64,000 nucleotides of DNA from Mytilus edulis (GCF_963676685.1 NC_092353.1:12053734-12117733); one strand, 5' to 3'. Shown: positions 11,571 through 23,597, numbered from the stretch's first letter. Translations and numbers: made by a program. Notes: generated from the sequence alone by a model not told the origin.

Positions 11571-12699
11571 TGACATGTGCACAGCCATGTATTCCCATCA
11601 CTGCTGGTGATCCGATGGATAAATCTGAGTTGTCACTGGTTCAGACGTACTATATATATAGTATATATTTATATATCTTTAACGTTATTTTTTCATTTAA
11701 TATCTAAACTAATTTTAGGAAAGAACTGTTTACAGGTATATGTATCGCCCAAAAATTTAGTACGTTACGACAGGGCCAGTCTATATCATAGTTAGAATAA
11801 AAAGTAGTCCTTGGTTACACTTTATCCTGTGATAAAATTATTTGTTCTACTTATTAATTAATTTGTGATATCAGAAACATGTCATTGCATTTCTTACAGT
11901 ACTTACATGTACTTCACCAAATAACGAAATATCCAGAAACACAAACCTTCTCTGTGTATATAGAATATATAAATAATTGATGCATGCATTAGTTTGGTTT
12001 TGAATTTCTTTTATTCTATTCTACTTCTTTTATTTTTTTTATATTAGTGTTTTTTCCTATTTTTTTTTTTTATTTAATTCAATTTAATCTAATTTTAAAT
12101 CTTTTTATTTTAAAATTAAATTATTTATTTTAAATTCAAATTATTTTATATTAAATGATTTTATTTTAAATTTTAATTATTAAATTTTAATTTATTCAAA
12201 TTTATTCTATTCTATATAATTATTTGTTTTACTTTGTATTTTACTTTTCTTTCTCTTTTAGATCTAACGTCTAAAGATTCCGTATGTTTACATGTACTAC
12301 AGTGACAAACATTTAAGAGTTTTCTAGTTATAATCAAAAAACATTTTATTACATCATCTTGTAAAACCCCCAAGTACTTGGACCGTCAGGTCAGGAAAAC
12401 TTCAAAAACTCAATAGTTTCGTATGTTAACATGTACGACAGGTGAATTTTTTTTAATTTAGAGTTTTCTACTAGATTGTAATAATATGATGTCATAAACA
12501 TGTTATTACCTCATCTTGTAAAACCTCTCAAAAAATCAAAAACGGTATAGTAATATACTTACTAAGTATGTATATAAGTGCTGATGAATATGATGTTGAC
12601 GATAACAGTATGTTTATTGTAAAATCTTGGTTTCAATGTTATATCAAATATATTTTGGATTTCAAATTGTTGTTTATATTTCTAGCCAGGGAAAATACA
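11571..12699. other. Very AT-rich low-complexity stretch
   Basis: Between 12000 and 12260 the sequence is almost pure TTTTATTTTAAATT-like text. CATATACTATAT-type runs occur at 11650-11690. The open frames here are low-complexity noise. Confidence 0.5.
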
Positions 12700-12830
12700 G
12701 TAGATGGATACAAACAAATATCTCTAGGTTGGTTAAGAGTATAGAGGTCAATCGAGTAATATTAAGTATATTCAGACCAATTCAGATTGTCGAGAAAAAA
12801 ACGTGCAGTCGAGTACAAATATAGGCCATT
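12700..12830. repeat. Short TCGAG/TCAGACC degenerate array
   Basis: Words such as GTCAATCGAGTAATATT, TTCAGACCAATTCAGATTG and TGCAGTCGAGTAC resemble the array at 8455-8765. Confidence 0.45.
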
Positions 12831-13099
12831 TAAGACTATTAGTGTTTTTTTTAGTGTTTATAATCAATAAAGGGTAAAGTTCGCTATGTCATATATAATT
12901 TATCAGAAAACACAATATTTAGCTCATCAAGTCCTAAACTTTCCATCATCAGTTAATGCAATTCTGATTGGTTAAAAATAGCACGTGCAAAATAGATTGA
13001 TAAACCTCGTTCTATAGGTAGCTTCTTCTTGTCAAAACAAAAACAGAGAATATTGATACGATAACAGTGATTTGTGTCTTTTATCGATAATATATTTAA

Positions 13100-13170
13100 G
13101 AAATAATTCATGGAAGCCATAGATTTGTTGTAAATTTACACATGGCCTGGTGGCTTCCATGAATTATTTC
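13100..13170. repeat. Perfect 20-bp inverted repeat
   Basis: GAAATAATTCATGGAAGCCA at 13100-13119 is repeated as its exact reverse complement at 13151-13170, with a 31-bp loop. It may be a foldback MITE core or a structured transcript. It stands alone upstream of the epimerase gene. Confidence 0.8.
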
Positions 13171-14219
13171 GATTCAAATAGGACAAATACGATCATTAAA
13201 AAACTGAAGCAATGATGGGTATACCGTGTGTGTGGCTGTTCTATTTTACCCACTGTTCGATAAATGTAAAACAAATCTAATAAACCTGCATAAATGATTT
13301 CTTAACTAACCGCTAGAAAAAAATGTGATTACTTTTTTTACTTCTCAGTAAACCCAACATTTGCAATTTTAAATTTACATTTTTTATCGTAAGCTACTGT
13401 CAAATTCACTGTTGACATGTTGTAACCAAGGGGCCGCCATGTTGACTTGCTGAAATCTGTAAATGTGCGAATAATGCAATAGAACAGAAAACAAGCAACA
13501 CCTACCTCAATACTTTATTTTAATGCAATTGTATCCGAGTTTAGAAGGTAAACGCAATAGAAAAACCTTCAGATTTGACGTTTTCATTCGTATGACGTCA
13601 TGTTTTGAAATGACGTTAATGCGCCAAAATCATTACTGGAATTTCGCGGAATTTTAATTTATTTTGTTTTTGTCCATTTTCCCGTTCTCTAATGTGTAAA
13701 TTCTTTTTGTTATGCGTCAGAATCAGAATAAATGTTCTGTAGGGTTTTATTCAGTTGAAATTGTTAACACATCGAAATCCACAACCGTTTACACATATGT
13801 TACGATACATGTGGATTTACGTGGGAGTCATATTTAAACAGCCATTTGTGTACATCTTGGAGTCTGCGCTAAGTATAGATATATCGAGAATTTTATCACG
13901 GTGTTGTTTACAAAGCGAAAGAAGCACGTCATATTAGAATATATCGTAATACTAATAGATAACAAAGATGAATCGTTCATAGAAATACAGGTTCCAATTA
14001 CGATATTTATATTATTTTTTATAGGTCTACTTGGATAGAGTATCACGAGTCAACAAAAGTCTTTAGCATTGCCAGAATACAACGGCACTGCAATTACATT
14101 ATACATTAACTTCACGAGAAAAGTTAGAAGAGGTGTGGTGATTGAAAAGCAATTCGACGCATGCAAAAATTGGATATTTGTTACATAGTGCATGCACATA
14201 ACTGTCATAGGTGAAAAAC
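13171..14219. promoter_or_regulatory. Upstream region of the epimerase-glycosyltransferase gene
   Basis: No upstream coding exon could be recognised in this kilobase, so it is the likely 5' flank or 5' UTR. An in-frame stop (TAG at 14208-14210) stands just before the start codon. No certain TATA box or initiator can be assigned. A 5' UTR intron cannot be excluded, because CTGTCATAG could act as an acceptor just before 14211. Confidence 0.3.
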
Positions 14220-16445
14220 ATGCAAGTTAAAAAAACTACGATTTTTTTTTTCGTTTGCATTGCTTTAGTAGCTGTGATCTATTTTAATGACTTGACAACA
14301 CACACCAATAATAAAACTATGAATGGGATGCGAGACAACAGTCATATACAAGAAGTATTGGATGAAAAGCTTTTTTCAGCTTCGTATGGAAACATAAATC
14401 ATTCACTTGATAATGACCTCATATCGCTGATATCGAACAACGAAAGTAATACATTTGATGGGAATTTGCAGTCCAATGCACGTACTGATGGTAAAAATAA
14501 TGTGTTTATCTTTTTCGGAACAAGACCGGAACTAATTAAATTAGGCATTCTAATTCAAAAGCTTAGAAAATCTACACATTTCATTGCAAGAACTGTATTT
14601 ACTGGACAACATGTGGAAATAATCGCTCCATTTCTTAAACTTTTTAATGTAAAGATAGATATTACGTTCAAACATACACTACAAAAGGGCCAATCACTCA
14701 ATAGTTTAGTAGGCAAAATATTTTTACAGGCAAATACACTTCAATCGAACCCGAGTGACATTTGGATAGTTCAAGGTGATACAACGTCAGCAATGGCAAT
14801 AGCAATAGCAGCTTTTCATAAAGGAATTCGAATTGCTCATGTCGAAGCCGGGCTCCGTTCGTATGACATGCAGTCCCCCTTCCCAGAGGAATTTAATCGT
14901 ATAACAATCAAATCTATAGCTACGTATAACTTTGCTCCAACTGAACAAAATCGTAGAAATTTACTTTTTGAGGGAGTAGATAGTACTCGTATTTTTGTTA
15001 CCGGAAATACAGTCATCGATGCAGTAAAGTACATACAATCAAGTAACCAGACTAAACAACCTATTGCACTAAAATTATTATCTATAGAAATGTTAGTCCT
15101 TTTAACAATGCACAGAAGAGAGAACATGTCTAGAATGACAAATTTGTACAATATCATAAAATACGTCAAGTGTCCAAAGTGTTTGTTTGTAGTGCCCTTA
15201 CATCCAAATCCCAATGCTGCTAGACCTGCATTACACATTTGCAATGTAGATAAAAGATTTCTTTGTACTTCTCCTTTATCATATGAAGAACTCCACTGGG
15301 TCTTGAAAAAATCTAAATTCTTATTAACTGATTCTGGTGGACTGCAAGAAGAAGCCACCTGGTACAATTTACCAACATTGGTTCTAAGAAATAACACAGA
15401 ACGAGTAGAATGTCTCATGGAAGGTTTGTCGACATTAGTAAACGAAGAAACTTTATCTGCTGAAATGAACAATTTGATTTCAAATACGAATCATAAAAAC
15501 AAAACAAAAACATATCCGTATGGAGAGGGTGATGCTTCTACAAAAATTGTTAATACACTAACTACAACCGATCTGTCTATACATGGAATAATTAAAAGGC
15601 CGATAGATTTCACACCACCATCAAATCATTCTATTGCCGTTGTTCTTCAGGTCTTCAAACGCCAAGGTTTAGATAAACAGTTACGTGATGCCGTTTCACA
15701 AACACTAAAGCCTTCTACAATTGTAGTACTACAAAATGGATTCCATGTCAATGTAGCACAAACAATTAAAATTTTCCGAAAACGAAATCCTAAAATAGAT
15801 ATACAGCATATTGCATCAAGTAAGAACTTGCGCTTCCATAGCAGATTTCACATAGCATATTTATTAAAAGAGGATTATGTTTCTGTATGGGACGATGACA
15901 TAACAATAGGAAAAGAATGGTTAAAATATTGTGTTGATATTTCTAAAACATATCACAATGCCGTTATTGGTGCTAACGGAAGATCATTCAAAAAAGTCAA
16001 TCTGGAGAAGAATATGATGGTACAGGAAGATAGATTAGGATTTAATGATTTCGTTGGTCATACCTGGACATTACCTCGCGTGTTTCTTGAGGCTTATGTA
16101 ACAATGACACCGTTTACACTCTACACTGGGGAAGATGTTCAGCTAGCCTACGCAATGCAACAAATTGGTATCAAGTGTTTCAGACCACAACAGAGTGGTC
16201 AGAAATATGCGAGAGATACATCGAGCACAACGGATAAAAACGCATCGTATAGAACTAACCAAACACCTAGAAAATTATTATTTTGCACACTTTTAAAGCA
16301 CAATTTCAGATACATCAACTGCATTAACTGTAATGATACACAGGTTATCGATGAATGTTTAAGTAAAAATTATGTTCATGCTATGGCTGTAGAAAAGGCT
16401 GCGATTGAAAAAGACATAACGAATAATGTCCATGCATGGTCATAA
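14220..16445 (+). CDS. Membrane-anchored UDP-GlcNAc 2-epimerase (WecB type) fused to a glycosyltransferase domain
   Basis: This is an uninterrupted 741-residue frame. I start it at ATG 14220; the triplet nine bases earlier in frame is GTG and is preceded by a stop. Residues 6-22 are hydrophobic with lysines before them, a type II signal anchor suggesting a Golgi enzyme with a lumenal catalytic part. Residues about 95-447 show the non-hydrolysing UDP-GlcNAc 2-epimerase fold: FGTRPE 99-104, GQH 129-131, QGDTTS 185-190, HVEAGLRS 207-214, PEEFNR 222-227, GNTVID 262-267, HRRE 298-301, HPN 328-330, TDSGGLQEEA 370-379 and PYGEGDAS 433-440. The acidic and histidine residues catalytic in bacterial WecB (Asp in GDTT, Glu in EAGLR and PEE, His in HRRE) are all present, so UDP-GlcNAc to UDP-ManNAc interconversion is plausible. 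Residues about 470-690 look like a GT-A glycosyltransferase, with WDDD at 557-560 as the DXD metal site and a later GED at 637-639. Its acceptor is unknown. The animal sialic-acid enzyme GNE is a different, hydrolysing fusion with a kinase. Lack of introns and a bacterial-type epimerase suggest transfer or retroposition. Confidence 0.93.
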   Translation: MQVKKTTIFFFVCIALVAVIYFNDLTTHTNNKTMNGMRDNSHIQEVLDEKLFSASYGNINHSLDNDLISLISNNESNTFDGNLQSNARTDGKNNVFIFFGTRPELIKLGILIQKLRKSTHFIARTVFTGQHVEIIAPFLKLFNVKIDITFKHTLQKGQSLNSLVGKIFLQANTLQSNPSDIWIVQGDTTSAMAIAIAAFHKGIRIAHVEAGLRSYDMQSPFPEEFNRITIKSIATYNFAPTEQNRRNLLFEGVDSTRIFVTGNTVIDAVKYIQSSNQTKQPIALKLLSIEMLVLLTMHRRENMSRMTNLYNIIKYVKCPKCLFVVPLHPNPNAARPALHICNVDKRFLCTSPLSYEELHWVLKKSKFLLTDSGGLQEEATWYNLPTLVLRNNTERVECLMEGLSTLVNEETLSAEMNNLISNTNHKNKTKTYPYGEGDASTKIVNTLTTTDLSIHGIIKRPIDFTPPSNHSIAVVLQVFKRQGLDKQLRDAVSQTLKPSTIVVLQNGFHVNVAQTIKIFRKRNPKIDIQHIASSKNLRFHSRFHIAYLLKEDYVSVWDDDITIGKEWLKYCVDISKTYHNAVIGANGRSFKKVNLEKNMMVQEDRLGFNDFVGHTWTLPRVFLEAYVTMTPFTLYTGEDVQLAYAMQQIGIKCFRPQQSGQKYARDTSSTTDKNASYRTNQTPRKLLFCTLLKHNFRYINCINCNDTQVIDECLSKNYVHAMAVEKAAIEKDITNNVHAWS

Positions 16446-16452
16446 TAACAAC

Positions 16453-16550
16453 CAGTGGCGGATCCAGAGGGGGCGTAGAGGGTGTACGCCCCCCCCCCCC
16501 CCCCCCTTGCTTGGACTTTTGTTTTTGTAAAAACATTAATCAGACTAAGA
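16453..16550 (+). mobile_element. hAT-like MITE end with poly-C tract
   Basis: CAGTGGCGGATCCAGAGGG starts 8 bp after the epimerase stop codon. An 18-C run follows at 16489-16506, then CTTGGACTTTTGTTTTTG and AATCAGACTAAGACTTCGTG. The reverse complement of the same end occurs at 46103 downward. CAGTGG-type ends are typical of hAT-derived MITEs. The other terminus was not found, so the length is uncertain. Confidence 0.55.
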
Positions 16551-16608
16551 CTTCGTGAAATTTGCCATTTCCAGTTTATTTTGTTTTGTTTTTATGCGAC
16601 ATTTCTTT

Positions 16609-16746
16609 AAGGAATGACTGTAATATTTTTTCTGTCTATGAAGAAATAACATAAAAAATTTGGTGCACACCGAATAACGCACGTAGAGGGTTATTTAACA
16701 GTGTGCACCACATCTTTAAGACAGAAAAATATTACAGTCGTTTCTT
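16609..16746. mobile_element. Foldback MITE (138 bp)
   Basis: The left arm AAGGAATGACTGTAATATTT... and the right arm, read in reverse complement as AAGAAACGACTGTAATATTT..., match over about 28 bp through TTTTTCTGTCT. Inside them GGTGCACAC pairs with GTGTGCACC. The whole block can form one long hairpin. It lies in the 3' flank of the epimerase gene and could be part of its transcript. Confidence 0.75.
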
Positions 16747-18023
16747 GTAATTCAATTCTAAATTCCATTTTACAGTCGGAAAGCAAGCCCTTAGAAACGA
16801 CCGTTGTTGCAACTTTCTTAAGACAACAATGGGACTGATATTAGAACCCGCCATTCTGAAATTGCGTTAATTTCGCGGAAAAAATAATTTGATTTTTTTC
16901 TTTTGTCTGTTTTTAAATTGCCATTAGGGTCAAAAATATATTTCCTTTGATTTTTTAAAGCATGGTTGATCATGGTTCTTCTTACTAAAGAAAATAATAC
17001 TTAAACATGTTTAATTGGCCGTCTTTTAACAATTTACGTAACGCCGTTGATCGACGTTTATAAATTATGCGAAATTGTCTGTTAATAGTGTTACTGATTT
17101 TTCTTCTTTTTTTTTTACAGATAAACAAAGATTATATATACTATATAAAAGATAACTAATACGTATCTCAAAGTTAAAAAAAAACTAAGTCTAATGTTCT
17201 ATCACCCCTTAGGAATCCCCACTAGAACTAAATTCCTAACGAAAGACATTTTTTGACATTGTAGTTTTTTGGTCTTACAATCGATATCAACTGGCATCTG
17301 AACACAATGTACAACATTTAGTGTGTTTGTTTGAAAAAAAACAATGGCGAGTTCAGCTGTGAATATTTGACTGGATTAACAATTCTCTTTAAGTGAGTTT
17401 AAGTCGGTGAAATGTTTGAATTTTTAACTAAAAACAAGGTAAGGAAATCTTATACTTTCTATGCACAACCTTAACTGCTTTAGATGACTGACACAAAACT
17501 CATTCATTGTTTATAATAATATATTTTTTTTGTGATAAAGGAATCCTTCAAAAGTATTGAATTTGTCCGAAATTTGAACTTAGGCAGCCAACAACCATTT
17601 GATTTTCTGGTGTGTTTCTGTGGGAAATGGAGGAGGGGGGATATTGTTCTTTTTTGGAAAAAAAAGTCCCAATTTTTGGATAAAAAAATAATTTGTTTTT
17701 GACCCTGAGAAAAAAAAATGTTTGTTTCACCCTCAGCTGCCATAAATATAAAAATGCATAGTTTTTTAAATGTTGTTATAATTTTTTTCAAATAGAAGAA
17801 GTCTTTTTTGTTCTTATTTATTTTCAAGTTCATGATTAGCACCATTTATTTATTGGTTTAGTGTGGGTTTTTTTTAATGTGTGTCCATTCATTAGTGTTA
17901 CACAATTGTGTCCCATACATTAATCAGCAGGAAGCCTTTGGACACTAATAACAATCTGTTCGTATATTATAGACATATATACCCTGAAGCCAATAAATGA
18001 CCATGTCTACTGTGAACTAACAT
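16747..18023. other. Non-coding stretch with T-rich dispersed repeat
   Basis: Around 17580-17760 there is a T- and A-run-rich block (AGGCAGCCAACAACCATTTG, then GGAAATGGAGGAGGGGGG) that I recall as a common mussel repeat. The two overlapping minus-strand frames there are artefacts of homopolymer runs. No exon was recognised. Confidence 0.45.
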
Positions 18024-18452
18024 GTAACCGTCAGGGGTTAATTGCATAGTTTGACAATTAACCACATATTACTATCACTCCATAACCAGACGAATACGTA
18101 ACCGGTCTACAGCTATGGACCGTTTGTAAGGACCACTGGACTATATAAGATCTCTCAATGGACTTCAAAGACACAATTCCATTAGACGAGAATTCGATTA
18201 GGACAGATTGGTACCGGAGATTCCGCCAAGGTCTCCCCCCTCGTGGGTAGGCTGGAACATATGCGCTTAATATCCAAACGTACTCCATCAGGATTGAAAC
18301 TATACAATCACGTGCCCGTGTGAGATATTGAACATTCGAACAATTCAACTTTAAAGACAGTTTGTGAACATTCGAACATTTGAACTTTAGAAACATTCTT
18401 GACTTTGTAATTACGTAATAAAATTTATTTAATCATTACTGACTGTGTCACA
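18024..18452 (+). repeat. Possible solo LTR
   Basis: The segment can be bounded by TGTAACCGTCAGGGG and ...GACTGTGTCACA. It contains a TATA-like ACTATATAAGATCTC at about 18137 and a poly(A) signal in GTAATAAAATTTATTTAATC near the end, an arrangement typical of an LTR. No target-site duplication could be demonstrated and no internal region is attached. Confidence 0.3.
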
Positions 18453-18784
18453 TTAGAACTATAACTTGCATGCATGAAATCAATGAAAAAATATTTATTG
18501 TTATATTTAGTTTGTTCATACAAGGATTGCAAACTAATTTCCTTTTATTTAAAATAATGAAGATTATACATTCAGAATACTTTCATTATGATCTCTTTTA
18601 AGTTTAAATGAAAAAGGTAGGACCAGCTATTAGTAATGAAAAGGAACTCCTGTTTTTTTTATCATTTTAATCCTGTCTTGATCCATTATTCACGAATATT
18701 TTGGCTACCCCTTGTATTAATTGAGTAGACATTTATTTCTGGGTTAAAATCATTTGGTTACAGCAGTAAAAATACTTACAAAAA

Positions 18785-21700
18785 CATAAATATTAAATTA
18801 TCTCTTGGAATACAAAAGGCTGAAAAAAGAAAAAGATTAATAGAATGGTCAAAACAACAAAAATCTGATATCATATTAATGCAAGAAACTCACTTTGTAA
18901 ATAATATGTCAACCCAATTAAAAAATGAATTTGAGGGACAAATTATATTAAGTAACGAAACAAGTAATTCACGAGGTGTTGCAATTTGGATAAAAAAAAA
19001 CACTAAATTTGAAATTAATTGATAGTTTTGAAGATGAAGAAGGTAGATTTCTACTTGTAAATATAGAAGTAAATGACAACATATTAACTATATTTAACTT
19101 ATATGCACCTAATAACCCACACACTAGAAATAACTTTTTTTAAAACATTAAATTATTAGTGGATAAACACAGCATAGGACAAATAATCATGGGAGGTGAT
19201 TTTAATGACATATTAGCTCAAATAGATTCAAAAAATAAATCTAAACAAACAAAAAATAAAAAACCAGTCTGTAACCTCAACAAATTAATCAAATCATTAA
19301 AAGTTATAGATGTTTGGAGACTGAGAAAAACAAACATAAAACGCAGTTCACTTGGTGTAGAAAAGATAGATCTGAAGCAACAAGAATTGACTATTTTTTA
19401 ATAGGACCTGAAGTTTACAAAAACTCCACTTCATGCGACATAAGACCTATACTATAGTTCTGCAACATACTGATCATAATTGTGTTTCATTAAAAATAGA
19501 TAAAAAAAATAGAGGTCCTAAAGGCAGGGGAAATTGAATAACAGTATATTAGATAATAAGGACTATGTGAAAACAATTTCTAATTTGATAACTAATTATA
19601 AAAATAAATATATAAATTATCCCGATCTCGACCTACTATGGGATAACTTTAAAACTGAAGTAAGAGATATCTCAATTACTTATTGCAAATCTAAAGCTAA
19701 GGAAAAAAGAGATAATATAAACATTTTAGAAAAAGACTTACAAAGACTTAATATCCTAGCTGATACGGAAAACAATAATAGAACTAAAACAAGTTTATTG
19801 CAAACAATGGAATATACAGAAGAAAAATTAGGAAAGCTTTACTATGAAAAAATAAAGGGTAACCAAATAAGAGCTAGAGCAAAATGGGTGGAAGAGGGTG
19901 AAAAAATTCAGCTTATTTTTTAGGTCTTGAGAAATCTAGACAAAGCAAAAAAAACAATAACACAACTATATGATGAAAAAGGGGAGATAACTAGGGATCA
20001 TGAAAAAATATTAAACCTTGAAGTAAAATATTATAAAGATTTATACACGTCAACAAATCCAAACTTACAAGAAACACAAAATTATTTAAAGGATATTAAA
20101 AAACATAAAAAATCAAGTGAAAGTGAAAGTGATGCTTGCGAAGGAGGAATAACTGAAGAAGAATACACAGAAGCTATATTTAAAATGAAACTAAACCGTG
20201 CCCCAGGATTATATGGACTAAATGTTGAAATTTACAGAAAGTTTTGGGTAGAATTAAAAACTTTAATTGTATCAACATTTAACTATTGCTATACTAAAGG
20301 ACAATTGTCCAACACACAAAAAGTAGGCGTTATATCACTCATTTATAAAAAAAAATGACCCATTGTCTCTTGATAATTATCGACCTATAACACTTTTAAA
20401 TTATGATGTTAAACTTCTGGCATATGCCTTAGCGCAAAGACTTAAACCACTACTTTATAAACTTGTACATTCAGATCAAAAAGGATACATAAAAAATAGG
20501 TACATTGGTTTCAACATTAGACAGATACAAGATGCTATTGACTATTCCGAAAATCTCAAGATAGATGGAGCTGTCTTATATTTAGATTTTAGCAAAGCTT
20601 TTGACTCACTAGAGTGGATCTTTATGTATGAAACACTCAAAAAATTTGGTTTTAAAGAAAGTTTTTTAAAATGGATTCAACTAATGTATTTAGATATTAA
20701 GGGATGTATAACTAATAATGGCTGGGTTTCAAGTCGCTTTAAAGCATTCCGTGGTATTAAACAAGGCTGTCCGCTGTCTTCGTTACTTTTTGTTCTTGCT
20801 GTAGAAATAATGGCTATAAAAATTAGAGAAAATAAAAATATTAAAGGACTAGAAATTAAGCTAGAAAGCAGCACTAATACCCTAAAAATATGTCAACTAG
20901 CAGACGATACTACTCTGTTCCTACATTCTAAACAGGACATAACAGTTGCATTAAATTTAATTGAAACATTTGGTGACTTCTCTGGCCTTAAACTTAATAG
21001 AACTAAAACTGAAGGAATATGGCTTGGCAAATTAAAGCACTGCAAAGAAAAATATGAAGATATCAATTGGAGTAATAAACCTATCAAAAGTTTGGGAATT
21101 TACTTTGGACACAATAAATCAGAATGTCAAAATCTTAATATTGAAAAAACAAATATTGAAATGTGAAAAAATAATAGCAAATTGGAAGAAAAGAAAACTA
21201 AGTATATTAGGGAGAATAGTAGTAACTAAATCTTTAATTCTACCAAACTTAACATATATAGCATCAAATATTGTAATACCAAAAGATTCGCTACAAAAAT
21301 TTAAAACCCTCATATACAATTTTATATGGAATGGGAAAAGAGATAAAATTAAAAGATCAAATCTTACAACGGGGTACAAAAAGGGGGACTTAAAATGATA
21401 GACATTGACATTTTTATAAAATCCATACACATAGGCTGGATAACAAAATTATTTAATACTGAAATGGACAATTGGACAGTTATACCAAGATTTTATTTAA
21501 ATAAATTTGGTAATGACTTGATCATATTTTTAATGAATCTAAAAAATATAAATGATCTAGATAAAACAATTTTCAAAAGTGTTCCAGAATTTTACCAAGA
21601 ATTAATTAAAACTTGGATTAGTGTTAAAGGAGGTGGGTCATTATACCCACATGACTTTCTACAAATAAGAAAACAATTCATATGGGGAAATAATTTTATC

Positions 21701-22601
21701 AGACTAAATGGAAAATGTTTATTTTTTTAAGAGTGGGTAAAAAGCAATTTGTTTTTCATAAATGACATCATAGATGATAGAGGTCAAATTTCAGAAACAT
21801 ATATACTTTCTAAACTAAAAAATAAACAAGATTGGATCAGGCAGATATCCTGCATTAAAAAAGCAATACCAAATCAATGGTTTACCATAATAAATCAAGA
21901 TAATTCAACTAAAACTAAAGTTAATATTCATAAAACTATAAATAGCCTAAAAATCATGCTTAATAAAGTAATTAATTCTAAAATGAGTACAAAACAAATT
22001 TATAACATTATTATAAATGAAAACAAACCAGACAAACCTATAGGAGTTATAATGTGGGAAATTCTTTTTGCCAAAAACCTTTACTTCAAACTAGAAAATT
22101 GTTTCAACTTCATTTTTAACTACTTACCTGACAATAAACTGAAAATGTTTAGATGGAAATTAATTCACTATATACTTCCATGCAATGATTTATTAGTAAA
22201 ATGGAAAATACTCACAGATAATAAATGTAATCATTGCAGTATAAAAAGAAGATTATGAACATTTTTATTTTTCTTGCAGTTACGAGAGTGATTTTATATC
22301 AAAAATATTGAACCTTCTTAAATTTATAGGTTTCAATGAAAGCATTTTTAATATGGAAAATCTTATAGTAGGATATAAAATAAATGATGAAGCTTACTAT
22401 GAAATTAACTTCCTTTTGACTGTAATATTTTTTTCTATCTACAAATCATATTACATCTCTGACTCAAAGAGAACAAAAATAGATATCTTTAAAATATGCA
22501 AGGCAGAAATAAAATATATAGTTGAAGTCAATAATGTAATTAAAAAAAAAACCAGTAAATTGATCATAAAAACCCTAAACTACATAAATGATCATAAATA
22601 A
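18785..22601 (+). pseudogene. L1/Tx1-like LINE (endonuclease-RT), frame-broken
   Basis: The N-terminal part is an apurinic-type endonuclease: a SWNTKG-like start near 18803 (shifted frame), LIEWSKQQKSDIILMQETHF at 18837-18896, FNLYAPNNPHTRNNF near 19095, IIMGGDFNDI at 19183-19212, TWCRKDRSEATRIDYFLIG near 19350-19405 (shifted frame) and TDHNCVSLKI near 19470. The RT part has NRAPGLYGLNVEIYRKF near 20190, NYRPITLLNYDVKLLAYAL at 20375, DFSKAFDSLEW near 20587, GIKQGCPLSSLLF near 20753 and the catalytic QLADDTTLFL at 20894-20923. The C-terminal part continues in four frames to 22601. About ten stops or frameshifts break it, several at A or T runs of 7-9 bases. It lies in the plus orientation upstream of the ApeC gene. 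ORF1 was not seen. Confidence 0.9.
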
Positions 22602-23597
22602 TAATAAATATCCCTTAGGTCACATGACCCAAGTATTAAGTCACATGACTTGAGCATGTCAGGTGACAATAATGTACTTTAACATCTAACACATGTTAAA
22701 AAAAAAATGAAAATATATTATTCAATATTGTTTAATACACACTTTTTTTTGTCTTCTTCTTTTACTATTTATTTTATTTTGATTTTGACAACTTTGTGTT
22801 GTACACTCTGATGTTGTGTATAATCATGTTTACCTAGGTAGTTTAGATATATGATCTTAGTCTAAAATACCACAGTTTTCAAATAAGTTAAAACTTCGAT
22901 TATGATTCAAAACATCACGAACATTATGGTCACCTTACCTTTCAAATAAGACAAATTGTCGAAGTATTATGAATTAAATTTATCCAAATCACAAAGATGA
23001 TGATGGCAAATATAATGCACATTTATCTAATATTAAAAACCACTATCGGACGGAAGTGAAATTCTCCGGTAAACATGTAATCATTTAAAATATTGTAATA
23101 TTGTAATGTAACATCAATTTACTTTTATTATATATTCTCCCTGGATACCTAATAACTAATATATCAGGGATACTTAGTGCAATGCTGTACACTAAGTAAA
23201 TTGTTAACAGCAATAGAGTGCAATAAAATATATTATCCACGTTAAAAAAAAACAATTAATAGTAATCACACTTAATTGACAAACTATTACAATTATTATA
23301 AAAAAATTATCACGTTTTATGCTTGAAGGACAGACATATTGATCTATGCTTGACATTTAAACTGCATAACCTGACAAAATCTACTTTAATGACTCAAAAG
23401 TTTGCCAATTCTAAATTCTCTACTCAAATTTTAATAAGGACACTTATGATAACAGAATGAAGTGTTCATTCCGTTTTAAGGGTTACTAAAGGCTTTCTTA
23501 AAAAAAGAAAAGATGACCCAAATCTATCTTTTTTTTGTATTAATATTTATAGAGTCCGATAATTGTATTGACACCGATTACCTGCTATACCTGTTGA
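22602..23597. other. LINE 3' flank and AT-rich stretch
   Basis: The first 200-250 bases after the last LINE frame (direct words CACATGACCCAAGTATTAAG and GTCACATGACTTGAGC) may be its 3' UTR. No poly(A) end or target duplication could be placed. The rest shows no feature. Confidence 0.35.

Noticed and set aside
12946-12966. Minus-strand CTGATGA followed by GAAA as another hammerhead
   Set aside because: Only two bases separate the motifs, which leaves no room for stem II.
14211-14219. Upstream GTG as the start of the epimerase protein
   Set aside because: A nuclear animal gene should start at ATG. The in-frame ATG at 14220 directly precedes the signal anchor.
14837-15472. 211-codon open frame on the minus strand
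   Set aside because: It is the antisense shadow of the epimerase coding sequence, which has clear motifs on the plus strand.
17504-17845. 113-codon minus-strand frame
   Set aside because: It arises from A/T homopolymers in a dispersed repeat, with no conserved motif.
18058-18396. 112-codon minus-strand frame
   Set aside because: The region fits a possible solo LTR better (TATA-like and poly(A) signals on the plus strand). The protein has no family features.
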